NCBI GenBank assembly: GCA_014526335.1
Contig: JACTAT010000016.1
Coordinates: forward strand, 1,592,770 to 1,656,769
Reading direction: 5' to 3'
Length of the DNA stretch: 64,000 nucleotides
From: Chrysaora quinquecirrha
Taxonomy: Eukaryota; Cnidaria; Scyphozoa; Semaeostomeae; Pelagiidae
Under the pieces are notes generated by a model. It saw only the letters and a program-made list of their open reading frames with translations. It made no database searches and was not told where the DNA came from. Positions within the stretch are counted from its first letter, which is position 1, and each line of letters starts with the position of its first letter. Below, one piece after another: positions 22,401 through 37,400 of this stretch. The position numbers were made by a program, and so were the translations under genes.

Positions 22401-25400
22401 TAAACTAGGAGACCTGTCATGCATGACATTGTATTTGGCATGTCTCCCAGGTTTGTGACAAGTAATCAACATGTCCCCAGAGTCGCTGAGGCAAGAAATG
22501 TTTCTGATGTCTCCCAGAAACATTGGTGTGTCTATCGCTACAAATTTTGTTGCGTGCTACAAATATTCCAAGGTGGCTAAACTGGGAGACATCGAGGGGA
22601 CATGTCACTTGTGCCAATGTTGCTTGCATCATGTCTCCTAGTTTTGCCAGGCCTATACAAAGCAGCTCAAAAACGTTTGCTGCTTTTCACGTCACATGCA
22701 AAAAATGTTTGATATGCAATGTTTTGTGAAGTAGCCAAACAATCAAACATCTTGTTTGACAAGAAAATTTGACCAGCAATGTTTGAAAGTCATGGCAAAA
22801 CGACCAAACGTCTGAAATTTGCTTTGCAAACAATGTTTGACTGTTTTTCTACGTCGCAGAACATCGCTTTTTAAACCAGCTTTGCTTGGCAATGTTTTTG
22901 AAATCTTCAAACAAGCGAAAACGCTTCTCAAAAGAAAAATTTTTTGATAAGCATAGGCAATGTTTTTCAATGTGGCCAAACTGTCAAACGTTATGTTGGA
23001 GAAGCAAATTTCAATTGTTTGACCAACAGTGTTTGACAGTCCTGGCCAATCACTCAAACGATGTTGGTCAAACTCTTTTAAGATTTGCTTTACAAACAAC
23101 GTTTGGTTATTTAATGCTTCAAAACGTTTTCTGCTTGACACAAGCAAAATGTTTGATACGCAATGTTTTACGATGTGGCCAAACAGTAAAACGTATCATT
23201 TGCCAAGTAAGTTGAAACTTAAATTAATAGACATGGAAGTCCACTGCCGTTCTGAGAGTATTGAAGCGAACTGCTAGCTTAATGCTTATTACGACGCGAA
23301 TTTTCATACGTTTAAGACAATGTGTTATTTATGAGTACTTCCTGCTTATGTTGATTATGATAATTTATTCATAGATATTTCGACCAAATATGGTTCATTG
23401 GTCACGTGGTTTAGTAAGCTTTCATCCCAGGCAGCTTTCTCAAAAGCCATTAATACAGTGACAGAAGGACGAGGCGTGGACGCTTTTAAGGTAAATACTA
23501 CGAAGTTATTATTGCATCATCCTTTTGAAATTTTAACCAAGAAGTCTATTTCCTCTCTCTTGTTTGTAATTTAGGCCTTAGATATTCTAAATTTCTTAAT
23601 TTATCACAGCAGATAGCTATTTTTACTAAAAGAAACCGTAGGATTTGTAATTCCTAAATGAAAATAGAGTCTCACGATGTTTATCCTTTATTCCCCTCCG
23701 TTATTTGGGAGGGGCAAATTACTTTTAAAAATTTCACCCACATTTTAAAAATACGCTTTTGCTAGTTTAGAAATCGTAAGCAATTTTCAGGGATATTTTT
23801 TATATATTTTTCAATGAAATTCCCAGAAAAAATTTTCAAAGTTTCAGTGAATATATTTCTCCTTGCGCTTTCTATCACTGATTCCAAGGAAACTTAAGTA
23901 TTAGGGAGCTAGGACTAAAGTCGCTGAGAAAAAGCTAAGAAACTTTGAGTTTCACTATTTGAGTTTATTTTCAATTATGTAGCTAGATTCATTTGCCGCG
24001 TTGGGATTGATAAAGGTGGTTTGAGAGCCCTAGCATTTCCACTCATCTTCTTAAAGTTGAAGAAAACACTTTGTCTGTATCGTCCAACTAGGAAGTCAAA
24101 CGCTGAACTATGAATGACCCTTAACATTCACTGACTCGTTTTAAGCTCATATTTACATGATTTACCTTTCCTAGTTTGAATAACTTTGTGGTTGCCAAGA
24201 CTGGCAAATTGAAGTTCTATCATTTTTAGCCAAAATTTCTAAACTGGATGCATTTCCTACTTTCATATATCATCATACCTACCTAATTTCTGTATCGTAA
24301 CAACATTGCTTCTTCTAAACTTTATGTCGCCTTGGTCTTTGTTAGAAATCAGTATGCTGAAGCACTTGGCCCCCGCAAGACTTTTTCTTTCATATTATTT
24401 ATCAATAGGTGATGTCGTCTGACCAGGGGATTTTTATTTTACCTCTGTTATAATTTGCCATTGTAGAGGATCGAGACCCATGCCATGGAGTATAAGGATT
24501 TTCAATGTTGAAATGCAGCAACGCCCGTTCTTTCTGTTGGTTTTCATAGATTATTAGTGCTTTCTGGCGAACGAGCCGGGTGCAAAAAGAACCGATACCT
24601 CTTGAAATTTTTTACTATAAATTTTTATCTTAATTTGAGCTGATTTTCTTGACTAGTGGATTTTATTTTAGGACGCTCTGCAAGGATACACCCTTCCCGC
24701 GATTTGCTCTAAACTGGCCTCTTGTTCGATGGAGAAGGAAGCATCAAAACGAGGTGAACAACATTATGAGTTTCTAAACCTTTCACTTGAAAATTGAGTT
24801 ACAGAATTTCAAATTTAACTGCCAAAGCTTTGTTCACTTCTGGACAAAAACGACAGTTCATTGTTGCTTGCCTTTCTGTTTATAAGTTATTCAGCTCTTT
24901 GTATTTAGTTTTTGAGTTGTACAAAACTTCTTGAAAACAGTTGTTTCCGTCTTGTTACTCACGTTCATAGTTTTTCTTCTCTTCACTTTCGAGAAATGTC
25001 AGACGAAAGAAGCTTAAGTATGTCCAAGGATGTTTCGGCTATTTCTGGCGATTTCTTTGTTTTTGTGACCTGTTTCTTAGAAATAATTTAATTTTCGGTA
25101 ACTTTACTATCAAAAGCTGATCTCAAAGATCCTTATTACTTATTCATAATCTTTCTTGGAAATATCACTTTTTAGAGTGACCCACTAACAGAGACTTATC
25201 GCTAAGGGTGTTCCCTTTTTGGAAGTAATTTTTCTGTTTTGCATCTGCCACGCTTTTGTTTACTGAATTTCGGTCATTCATTTTGAAGAGCTTATTCTCG
25301 AACCTGCCTTATCCTATTTTCATTCCAAAGCCAATTTTTGTGAATTTCTTATTAGTTTTCTCAGAAATAACTATATTTTCATTGTCCCGTTATTTAATGA

Positions 25401-28400
25401 ATTATGTAACAGAACTGCTCGTTTTGAATGTTTAGCATCTGTTTTCTTGGAAATAACTTTGGATGACCTTGAAAACTTCTCTCAGCTGCTTATTTTTTGA
25501 CCTAGTTTATAGTATTATCTTCAAAGATTAAACATTTAGTTTTTATTGTGTTTCGAATTCTCTGGAAGCAAAAAACCTGCAAAATGATGACATGCAAATA
25601 ATCTTCCTCTTTGGAGCCTATCGCAGTAAAGACGGACCTCTACCGCGCGCAATTCTTCGCGCGAAGAAAAAAGTTTTGTTTCTACGTATGCGCGGTATAG
25701 ACTTCCTACACAAGTCTCTGTTTGTTATGCTCCTTGGAACTGAAAGGTCGCTAATAACAAAGCCTCTTCCTGAGCTGCCCTGAGCAACAGCAACAATTAC
25801 AGCGAGGGGGAGGGACTGGTGTAGCCTGTCTATGCGCGGTAATGCGTTTTCGCTTCAAGTTTTCAGTCGCAGTGATTTTCAAAAAGTAGACTTACTTCAC
25901 GCGAAATTTACACGAATTATCTGCAGTTTTCATTGTCATGCATATTTTGTATATTGGTATACTATTATCACGAATTTCCAAAACTCGTGTCGTCCAAAAA
26001 ATAGTCCTAAACTCGGGCAGAAGAGACCCGCCCTGACAGACATGTGCACCTGTCACTCAAGACTTTGAATCCTACTCGTTCGTTTTCGTTACTTAACATC
26101 AGAATGTTTTCTTTCCGCAAGCCTGTTCTTGAATGCTCAACGACGACCTTACCTAAGTTTATTGCAGTGCGAAATATCTATCCAATATTGAAGTGCCTTC
26201 ATCTCAATATTCATTCGGCTTTTTGCTCTTTTACAGAAAGTTCAACTGATGTTGGCAGTGAGGAGGTAACTGTTTAGAATTTTGTCTATCTTAATACACT
26301 TACTGTAGATGCTGGTGTGGCATTAGTCGACCCTGTGTATTGTATTTCCTCGAATAAGCACTCTGTCTTGAATGCTGTCCTGCCCTCATTTGGATTGCGC
26401 TGCTCGTCAGTATTTTCCCAAACACTCCTTTGATTGTGTATGTTCAAGCTCCTGATGGGAGGAATCAAGAGACATCTTTTGCTAGTTGCTTAATTTGTAA
26501 TTGTCAAATAATTGTTCTTTTTTGAGACGGATTTTTAAATAATCACGGGTGTTATGTAGAGGAAATACGGTTTATATCGTCCTCCTCACGTGGTTGGCTT
26601 AGTGTTATGGCCCAACATTCGCTGTAGATTCATTGTTATCCTCAATATTAACCCAAACAGCTTGCAGTGAAATTGAATATTGCCGGGTAAGGGAAAACAA
26701 TTTTAACTAGAAAACTGCATACTGAGTTTTGTCATTTATTTTGATGTAGCTCATTGTTTTACAGTCTGTAGAAGGTCCATCCCCAGCAGAGATAGAATCG
26801 GCCAAATCAGTTTGGTTGGCTGGAAGAACTGGGATTCAGAAGCCGCGAAGCTATGACCCACCAGTGTAAGCCATTATCTATGTATCTCTCTTTGTTTCTG
26901 TTACTGGAAACGGAAACATTCGACTTACAATAAAAACAGTAACCAAGCCCATCCTAACATGAAATGCAGGTTGCAAATGCCAAATTAGAAAAAGGGACTG
27001 TATTTCTACGCTGGGCACAGGATGCCCCTGGGATTAGGCTTGCTTTCCAAGTCCCCAACTCTCGCTCATATTTAATTGAACTGGGATGCCCGTGCGAAAA
27101 GACGCTGATTGATGAATTTTATGGGCATCACATAACTACCATATTCATAAGTGAATTTCATTGACTATATGTACACGTATTTTTTATAAGACACTCTTTA
27201 TAAGAAACCCAGACTCTCGAATGACCAAAAATTTAAGAAAGTCCAGTACTGAAAATTTTTTACCAAGGAAAATTTTCACCTCAAACAGCGGAAATATTTC
27301 TTTTTCCTCGTGTTTTCTTCTGCAATAAAGCATTTATGTGACAAGCAGATAAACAAGAAACCCATACGCATTCAAATAGGATTGATAAATGGGTTTGGAA
27401 CATCACTCAAATAGAATAACTATGTTGCCAATATGGATGTTCAAGAAACTCTTAAGAAACTTTCAGTACTCAAAGTCTGAAATTTTTAAGAGACTTTCTG
27501 TACTGGATCAATTGTTCAGTTTCTTATTAAAAAAACAAATACGTGTATAGTTTGTATTTTGTATATTGAAGTCTCATTTTATTAAAAAATAAGGCTTCCG
27601 TAAGATTTCAGTTTGATAATGGCATCCATATATCGCTGCCGAAATATTGCTGGAAAATTGATACAATGTTACAATGATGTCCTTAATTTGTTTACTAGTA
27701 CTAGTAGATCTAACCTAATAAGATCTCATTCAAAATTTATTTTATTGCGAATATAGTGAAAGCTATTCACTTCAAAGCGCATTATGTGATGTCAATACAA
27801 TTCAGCTTAATGCTTTACCATGTAGCGAAAACTATTATGATCATTATGTTTCTAGTTTCAGTGATTTTTATGATTCTTTCATCTTCTTCATCAAAACAGG
27901 CTTCCAAAAGAAAACGAGAAGAACTACCTAGTCACCAGTGCTTTGCCTTACGTCAACAATGTTCCACATCTTGGTAATATAATTGGCTGTGTGCTTAGTG
28001 GTGATGTCTATGCAAGGTATTTTATGAACATACTAAAGACCCTTTTTTATATGCATTCATACGCAATTGAGGGTATTTGACTAGATCTTGACGTAGGACA
28101 TGAATGAATGACTCAATGTTGTTTTCTAGACTTATCTCAAGTCCCCCTAACTTTCGCTTACATTGAATTGAATTGATATTGTTGTTGTTTGCTTCAGTTA
28201 GTTTGAGCGTCCAGCAATTCAATTCAATAGCGATAACAAAGACTCAGGTAATAACTGTAGCTGTTTTCCACAAGGTCCAACGTCACACTTTTCATTGCAT
28301 TAAAGAAAGTCTGATTTTTTAAGAATAACAAGCAGATTTTTACATGTCATGAGTAAATTTCCCTTTCACAGGTATTGTCGTCTAAGGAACTATAATGTTC

Positions 28401-31400
28401 TGTACATTTGTGGAACTGACGAGTATGGAACAGCCACAGAAACCAAGGTAGCTACCTGATACCTGTACCAGAAGTATAATTTATATAACGTCAATCCATC
28501 CCCTTCAGATAAGCCCTCCCCTCTAGTTAGCCAACCCCTAGAGCGATTGTTAACTAGCCCCCCTTGAATAAGCCCCCACCCTTGACATGTTGGTGTTAGC
28601 CTCTTGAGTCCATATTGGTACTTAATCGAGTTTTGACAGAAAAGTGCGTTCCTTACGTCGACGATAAACATGTTTTTATGGATAATATTATAAGCCCCCC
28701 TCGAATAAGCCCCCTGCAAAATAATGAAAAAAATTAAGCCCAAGGGGGCTAATTCAAGGATTTACGGCATTATATAATGGCTATGATTTCAGTGGAAAAG
28801 ATATGCGCTTTCTTGTTTTCAAATTGAAGCCTATTTTCCCTATATCGGCGCAATCGTCTGCTAGCCCCCTAAGTTTCGGGCATTTTAATCTCCTTTTGTA
28901 GTGCTTGAAGAATCGGAATCTAACTTAGTGACACTGTTAACTCATCTATTTCGTAAAAATGAAGTGTGATTTAAGGTCTTACTAAAAGCAAAAACGTATC
29001 CACTTGGATGGAAAGCCTGATTAAGTTTTATTATTCCTAGGCCATCGAAGAAGGAATGACACCGCAACAGATATGTGATAAATATCATAAAGTCCATGCT
29101 GATATTTATGAATGGTTCAATATTCAGTTTGATTATTTTGGAAGAACAACTACTGAACAACAAACTGAGTAAGTATTATTTAAGAAGGTACTGACCAAGC
29201 TTTCAAACACTATTGGTCACACATTTGAGATTTGTTTTTCAAGTAATGTCTGATCGTTTGGCTACGTCACAACTCACCTTTTAACAAGCTGAATTGCTTG
29301 GTAATTTTTTGTAAAAACCTCAAAAACGTTGCCTGCTTTTCACAAAGGAAATGTGCTTGACATGCAATGTTGTGTGGAGTGTCCAAACTGTGAAACGGTT
29401 TTTTTACATGCAAATTTCAGGTTTTTGGCTTTAAGCCTGTACCTGAAGTAAAATGGGATTTTGAAGTAACAGCTGCCTCTTGCCTGTATTCTGCATCAGA
29501 ATCTCAAATTTGAACTTAATATCTTTAAAACTCTATCTTTGGGAGGTGAATCTTTTAGTAAAAACTGTAATTTTCACTGAAATCCGGTGACAAAGAAAGG
29601 ATTAACGTTCTCACCCCTTCATAACCCCCTTCGTATGTATATTTCTCATCAATCAGTACATTGAATAATAAAATACATAATTTTCAATTTATTAGTCATT
29701 CATTGACTTTAGTATTAGTTTCTAACTCTTTAGTCGTGTTTGTTTCATTTAGAATTGCACAAGATATATTTTGGAAAATAGAGAAGAACCAATACCTGAA
29801 GAAAGATACTCTTGATCAGTTGCAATGCATACAGTGCAATAGGTAAGCCATAAGGTTTTATTAGCTCCGATATTTCTCTTTAAATACCATTCGTACGTAA
29901 AAGTGCAACGCGTCAGCCAACCAACAGGCGTTGGAACTAGGGCTAAGGTTAGGATGAGGGTTGAGGTTAGGGATCGGCCAACGTTCCGCTACATGTTTTT
30001 TTTTTATAAGAAACCTAGAACTAGACACCCTAAAAGTTAAGAAACTTTTAGAATTAGAAGGAGAAGTTAAGAAACTGTAAAAATTTTTGCGTCCGTTTTC
30101 CAACATACTGATTCACATTTTTCGGAGGTAGTAATTAGTGCTCAAGCATTTCCATGCGATTTCTCGCACTAGCGTGGCTAATTTCGTGCGATTTCTCGCA
30201 TCTGTAAGCATTACTGTATCCTGTGTATCCGACAGAAGGTTTTTTGTCGTTTTTACTGCAATTTATTTCAGTTAATTAAGAAACTGTTAAGAATCTTTTA
30301 GAACTAAAATTGGGCCAAAAATTAAGAAACTTTTAGAACTAGGCCCCGAGCTAGGTTTCTTATTTTAAAAAAAAACCTGTAAGGCATGTTCCACCAACGT
30401 TCCCCTAATAGCGTTTACGCTTTGACGTTCTGTTTTCTGTTTGGAATTGCGTTAAAATTGAAGCCCCTACTGAAATAATTTTTGCTCCTTTAGAAAATTG
30501 GTCTCTTCAGAGAGAATATGCCCTCTCTGTCCGTACCCATCCGAAGTATTAATACTTCTAACGGTCTTGAACTTACCGTCGAAGCAGTCGCAAAGATACA
30601 GTTATTTGAAATATATACCATCGTATAGTGCTGATTGAATCAATACATTGTATTGTACTGTATAATTATTTATTGTTAGTTATCAATAGTGATACTTCAC
30701 TAATTCATACTAACATGAAGCAACCTCAGAGATTGCATTGGCTATCACTTATTGCAATACGAGCAAGCGCATTTATTGTTTAGAAACCAAGTTTTTGCAA
30801 AACTTTTAAACTGTTTTACATTTTGGGCTGATTTGGTTTCAGCAGGAAGGGCGTTCCAGATTTTTGGTCCCAAGAAGCATAACGAATTTATACTGTAAGA
30901 GGTTGCTCTAACCTTTGGTATTTGTAGAGGGTTCGTTCTACGGAGATCGTGGTCTACTCGCTTTGGTATAAAATAATCCCTCATAAATACATGATTAAGA
31001 TTAAAATATGTTTTAAACTAACCTCTGAGGCTCGGGAAAAGGTTTTGGGGAGCCAGAGAGCAAGACCTAAAACAGCACTTGAAAAAGGGGAGTAAGGGAA
31101 CTTGAGACCAATCGGATTTCTGGAGAATTTATTTTTGAAATGAAGAGTAATTATATCACGCTTAATTTGAAAGGAGCAAAGGAGCATGCTTTTTAAGAAA
31201 GGGGAAAGAGATAAACTACCCCCCCCCCCCTCTTTATCAGAGTCTCACTTCTTGTCTTCTCAATTTTGACAAATTACTTTTCGCTGATTTTAGATTTCTG
31301 GCTGACAGATTCGTGGAAGGAACCTGTCCTTTCTGCTCATACGAGGTAGGATTTCAGTTCTAAATGTCTTCAAAATATGCTGCTTTTGATACAGTTGAAT

Positions 31401-34400
31401 CCGTGTATTCAAAACCCCTGATACGACAAACTTTTAGATAAAATAGATACATATAATGAGCTAGTTGCCTGGCCCCATCAAGAACTGCATAATTTTATAA
31501 AATCTCTTTTGAGATTGATTGTTTTCGTTAGCATTTCAGAGTTCGCCATTCTCATCTTCAACTGTACTATTGTGAGACTATATTGCTAGTCGTCGTCGTC
31601 ATTATCATGAGTATCATGATCTGTCTTATTATCATCACCATGATTATTGTTATCATCATCATTATCGCCATGATCATCATCATCATCATCATCATCATTA
31701 TCACCACCATCACTGTGATCATCATCATCATCGTTATCATCATCATTATCACCATGATCATCATCATCATCATCATCGTCATCATCATCATCGTCTCCAT
31801 TTTCATCATCATAATCTTTACCCATCTTGCTTCTTAATCTTGTTTTCAATTTCCATTTTTCGTTTTATTGTAGGATGCAAGAGGAGATCAGTGCGATGCA
31901 TGTGGAAAACTAATAAATGCAATTGAATTAAAGGTTTGTCATTTCAATACTTTGTTGCCATTAATGGTGGGAAAATCTCAAATTTGATACATCCTAATCT
32001 CTGGGGCGTAAACTCCAATGGTTTGGTCACATCACGCGAAGGGCTGGAACGCTCGCCCATGATATAATGCACAGACCAGTTGAAGGAAGTCGAGCTCGAG
32101 GACGACCCAAGAAAACATGGATTGGGGACATCATAGAGTGGACAAAAAAGGACGGGGTGACGTGCATCAGGATGGCAGAGGACGGAGAAGGATGGAAGAA
32201 AATTGTGAACTCATCGAAGTGCCCCAACGGCCGCGAGGCTTTGGGAGTGACCTGAATCTGTGGGGTATCTTGTTACTCACGTTTGGAAAATTGCATTTAT
32301 TATTGTACTTTTTTATTGTTATTTCTTTAGTCTCCAAGATGTAAAATGTGTGGATCAAGACCAGAAGTAAGAACAAGTAACCATATCTTCCTTGATCTTC
32401 CAAAGGTGAGTCGCTAATATACAAATATTGATTCATTTGCTTGATACGGATACTGTACTTCCTCTATTAAGCTCTCACCCTGTTTTGAGCGCCCCCCCCC
32501 CCCCCCTTCAATAAGCGCCAATCAAATTCTCAATGTGCAATCAAGCGCCTTCTATTTCAAGCAACCAGGGCGAGTTTTGAAGCCCAGTTTTTTTACGTCA
32601 GTGTAGAAAGTAATATTGTAGAAATTTGTTGTCCGTCACAGTTATCTTTCTGTGTTAAAAATCGTGAACAGAACAGACGTGTATCAGCGATTTTTTGGAA
32701 CTAATTTATCGCAATTGACCTGTTGATATAAGCACTCTGGCAACTAGCTGGCAACTGCTTCCTTTTTGTCAGCAACTGATCGGCCCACCAGTTGGTCTCA
32801 GAAAGTGAATATATTCGGACTTATCAAGGCTGTTTCTGATACGATGGTGATGATGGGAGACGGATCTCTCCCGAAACGTTGCCAAACTGAATATCAAAGA
32901 CTTGTCATGATAAGTGGTGACTATCATGTCTAATACGGTGGTTCCAGAAAGTTGAGCATGTTCTACCTCTGCGATTAGCTGACAACTGATTCCCATCATT
33001 CGCAGTCGACAGAAGCGATTTCGCGACCGTAATTAGCTGTATTCTATAAGTTCTGACTAGTTCTTGATATGTCGATATAAGTTAGCATTTACTAATAGTT
33101 GGCGTATATTCTATCGTGTCGTAGGTCGACAAAAGCCTGTCTTTACAATATCTCACGATCTCAAAGAAAATCACCATTTTATATTTTATGCCTTCGCAAT
33201 AATCATCCCCTATAATAGACGCTCCACTCTCCATTCAGCGCCCAACCCAATTTTTACAATTTTCAAGCCCTTGGGCACTTATTAGAGAATATAATAAGGT
33301 ATGTTATGTCCATGCATTAAAGACCTTCCATATAGACAAAAACTGGTATTGTAGCATTTCCCTAGAATTCAAATTTTTAAGTCAGTTGTTGGGTTCATTT
33401 CAATGAAAATTAACGCTCTGTTTTTTTTTTAAGATTGAGCCACAGCTGAGGGAATGGATTGACAAGTCTATAGAAACAGGTAAAATAATTCGACACATTA
33501 CTGTGGTCTAACTTTATTGGACAAATGAGTTTTATCAAAGCCAAGGGTGTTCCAAGTACGTTTGTAGCATTTTGATCCCTACCATAACGCCATCACTATT
33601 TTGGGACTCAATTCCATTTCTTTTCGTTTAAAAGACCTATGCCTTGAGTACGCTTTGGGTCTAGCATGATTTTGATTTGTTTTTTTTATTTGCCCAGGAA
33701 ACTGGTCAGCCAATGCACGTCACATAACTAAAGGTTGGCTACAGGAGGGTCTGAAACCAAGATGTATTACACGTGATTTGAAGTGGGGCACAGCTGTTCC
33801 TATGGAAGGATTTGAAGACAAAGTTTTCTATGTTTGGTTTGATGCACCAATCGGGTAAGTTAGCTCATATTTTTTAGTACTTTATCTAATTATGAGCATA
33901 CTAAAGCGCACATTTAAAGGCAACTTCTGACGATGTAAAAATTTCTTGAAGAGTTTCTTAACTTCCCAAGAATTAAACGTTTTTGATTTACTGAAACTAT
34001 TTGACGATAATCTTCTTTACCATAAAGGCTTGTGTAGTTTCTTGTAAGTGGCTTCTTATAAAATACTTAATGTAGTCTGAGTGCAAATTACTGTTATCAA
34101 AGCTCAAAGCTGTATTTCGTTACAGGTAAGTATTTTGATCTATAGCAATACAATATATAAAATTACTGTATTATCACAATATATAAAATTACGATATTAT
34201 TATTGCAATATTTTTCCACCATGATATTTCAGTATGTTATTACAATGTATTATCACTTTTATGCGTATCATTTAAATAGTGTTATTGCATTACTTGATTA
34301 TGTTGCAGATATATCTCGATAACTGCCAACTACACTAAAGACTGGGAGAAATGGTGGAAAAACCCTGATCAGGTAGGGCTATTCAGATATTTTGTCATTT

Positions 34401-37400
34401 ATTGTACTTTTTTATTATGGCTTTAGAAAATTGAATGCCAAATTTCTATATGCTATAGATTGTTCTTATGAACCTTCTCAATTTCAAAAGAAGAAATCTT
34501 AAGAAACACCACGCTGAAGTTTGGGTCAAAATGTTTTGCTATTTCCGAAACTATTTGAGATACGCACAAGCTAAGTTTACCAGCGTAAAGCCTTTCCCCA
34601 GAAACGCTTTTTAAACATGTATTCGAGAAGGGTAGGGGTGACAAGTAAGTCAAATATCGCTTTAAAAAATAAGAAACAGGCAGGCTGAAATCGAAGCCAA
34701 GTGTAAAACGTGTAGAATTATTGATTTAATTGTATTGAATTTGTAGGTTCAACTTGTGCAGTTTATGGCGAAAGACAATGTACCCTTCCACACAGTTGTA
34801 TTTCCATGTTCTCTGATTGGGGCTGATGATAACTACACCCTGTTGAACGACATCAATGCGACAGGTAATAAAAGCTAAAACTACCTGTTGTCTTTACTTT
34901 GCCTTTACGCTGCCATGTAACAGAACTACTCATCGTAATGTATTCGTAATGTATTTTGATTTATGTTAATTCTGTATTTCCGGTGCGTATAAGCTGACTG
35001 ACTAATAATTATTCATACAGAGATGTATATACGACACGGGAATACAGAATTAATATGAATTAGAATACATTACGAATACATTATGACGACTAGTCCTGCT
35101 ACAGCCTTCTTCCTCCCTTACACTGTTCAATAGAAAACACTAAAACAGTAACCCAAACTCTGAGGAATACTGTCTTAGGACCTGGCCAAACGATTAAACA
35201 TTGTTTGTCAAATATTTCAGCGTTGCTTTACAAGCAATGTTTGACCGTTTGGCTGCTTAGCACAGAGTATAGTGAATGAGAGCGGACATTCGTTCACTCT
35301 TCTATCATATTTTAATGCAACGAAGCAACCTCGTACCCATGGCAGATAGGACCACTACGTGAACACTGCGCTGCCGCATTCGAGGCTGTGCTAATAACAA
35401 CAATAACAGATGTCCATGGAAACGAAATTCACAGCGAAGTATCTTTTGACCGCAAGTTTAAGACACCACTGTTTTCACCGCCTTTCAAGCCCTTCAATAC
35501 TTTTGCAATAAAAATGGGAATAATTTTGTACGAAAAGTGGTTTAAACTGGACATCCTCGATTAACCGGTATAATTGCTTCCGGGATGTTCGGATATTTGA
35601 GTGTGCACATTTGGGAGAGGGGTTTTGTATTTGATCACGTAATAGATGTACATTACATCGTATCATTTTTCCAGGATGTTGTGCTTAGAATTCTATTAGT
35701 TGCACTTTTGATCAGCTGAACTACCCTGCTAGTGGTTACGACTGAAACAATTTTTTTCTAGAATACCTGAATTATGAAGATGACAAATTCTCGAAGAGCA
35801 GAGGTGTTGGTGTATTTGGAGATAACGCAAAGGACACTGGGATACCTGCTGATATATTTAGATTCTACCTATTATATCTGAGACCAGAAAACCAGGTTGG
35901 TTATTTAAACGTATTCCCCCCTTTATGGATGTAAGAGACCAGACTGATTACCTAAGTCATAGTTATCGCTATTGAAATGAATGCTAGGACACTCAAACTA
36001 CCAGTTTGAGCGACCTCGGTTTGGTATTAGTCTCGGTCTGATAAGCGATAACTGGGACTCAAGTAATAAGTATAGTAAGAGACCCTCGATTAATCTAAGT
36101 TTCTCGCTCTCTTCTGTGAACTTCACACGATTCCACAAAACCATTGCCATCTTCTGTATTCTATCTTGTTTGTTTCTTTAGGACAGTGCATTCAGCTGGG
36201 CAGATCTTGTTTTAAAGAATAATTCTGAATTGTTAAACAATTTGGGAAATTTTATCAACAGGTAGGAGTCTTTGGAATACCTTGAATGGTTCTGCTATCC
36301 AAATTATTATTATTCAGCAATCTTTCTTGCAAGCAACTTCATTTAATGGCTTCAGATGGAGAATTACGTCTCTACTCCAACAATATCTAGTAACAGGTGT
36401 AGTTATCTTTTTCTTGTGGCCCTCTGATGACAACCTTTCCTCGTAGCTACATATCGTCAACACAGGCCCTGCATTTGTCGGCTATTTCTAAAAGAGGAAC
36501 AAGAGAAACGGAGAGAAACGAGGAGGAATGAAGAGGACCGGGGAGGAACGAGAAAGGGACGAGGAGGAAGACACTGATTAGACTAAGAAAAGCCTGTTTT
36601 CAAATAGCAACCAACTCTAAGGCAAGATTTCTTGGAACAACGACAACACTTGCCAGATAATCCAGACTACGCAGAAAATCACAGGAAGGGTTCTTTTTTA
36701 ATAATAGGTAGCAAGCAAGCCACTTTTATCGCAACTTTGAAGTATGCCTCAAAGACTGTTAAGAAAATGATGAAAATGTATGCAATTCTGACACACATCA
36801 ATTTCTTCATTTTACCATTTTTATTATTTTTCTATCCTTTTAGAGCTTTGATGTTCTTAAATAACAGCTTTGACAGCAAACTGCAAGACATTTCATTAAA
36901 TGAAGACGATTGTATATTCATTGCTTCAATCAATCGAGAGTTGAACTCTTACAATGAAAACCTTGAAAAGATCAGGTAAGAGTACTGCTTCATTTCGACT
37001 CCATAATCCTTAAGCTAGGCTAAACTATAAGGAGACTTGTCGCGCGTGATACTGTATTCGGCCTGTCTCCCAGGTGGCTAAACATGCGAGTGACAAGCGA
37101 GCAACATGTCCCCCAAGTCATTTGCATGTCGCGGAGACCAGAAATGTTTCTGTTGTCTCCCAGAAACTTTTGCGTGTCTCTTGCTACATATTTTGTCGCG
37201 CGCTACAAAGTTTCAGAGGTGGCTAAACTGGGAGATACCAAGGGGACATCAATGTTGTGCGCGATATGTCTCCTAGTTTAGCCAGGCCTTTATGCTTATC
37301 ATGGGGAGGAATTCTTCTTTAGTAAAGGCACCTAGGGATGTACCGCACTCAAGGGTATATTTCTGCGGGACTTAGTCTAGTCATTTTGATATACTTTTAG

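Noticed and set aside
31567..31849. Long open frames encoding poly-Met/Ile or poly-Asp
   Set aside because: They are translations of an (ATC)n microsatellite in a MARS1 intron.
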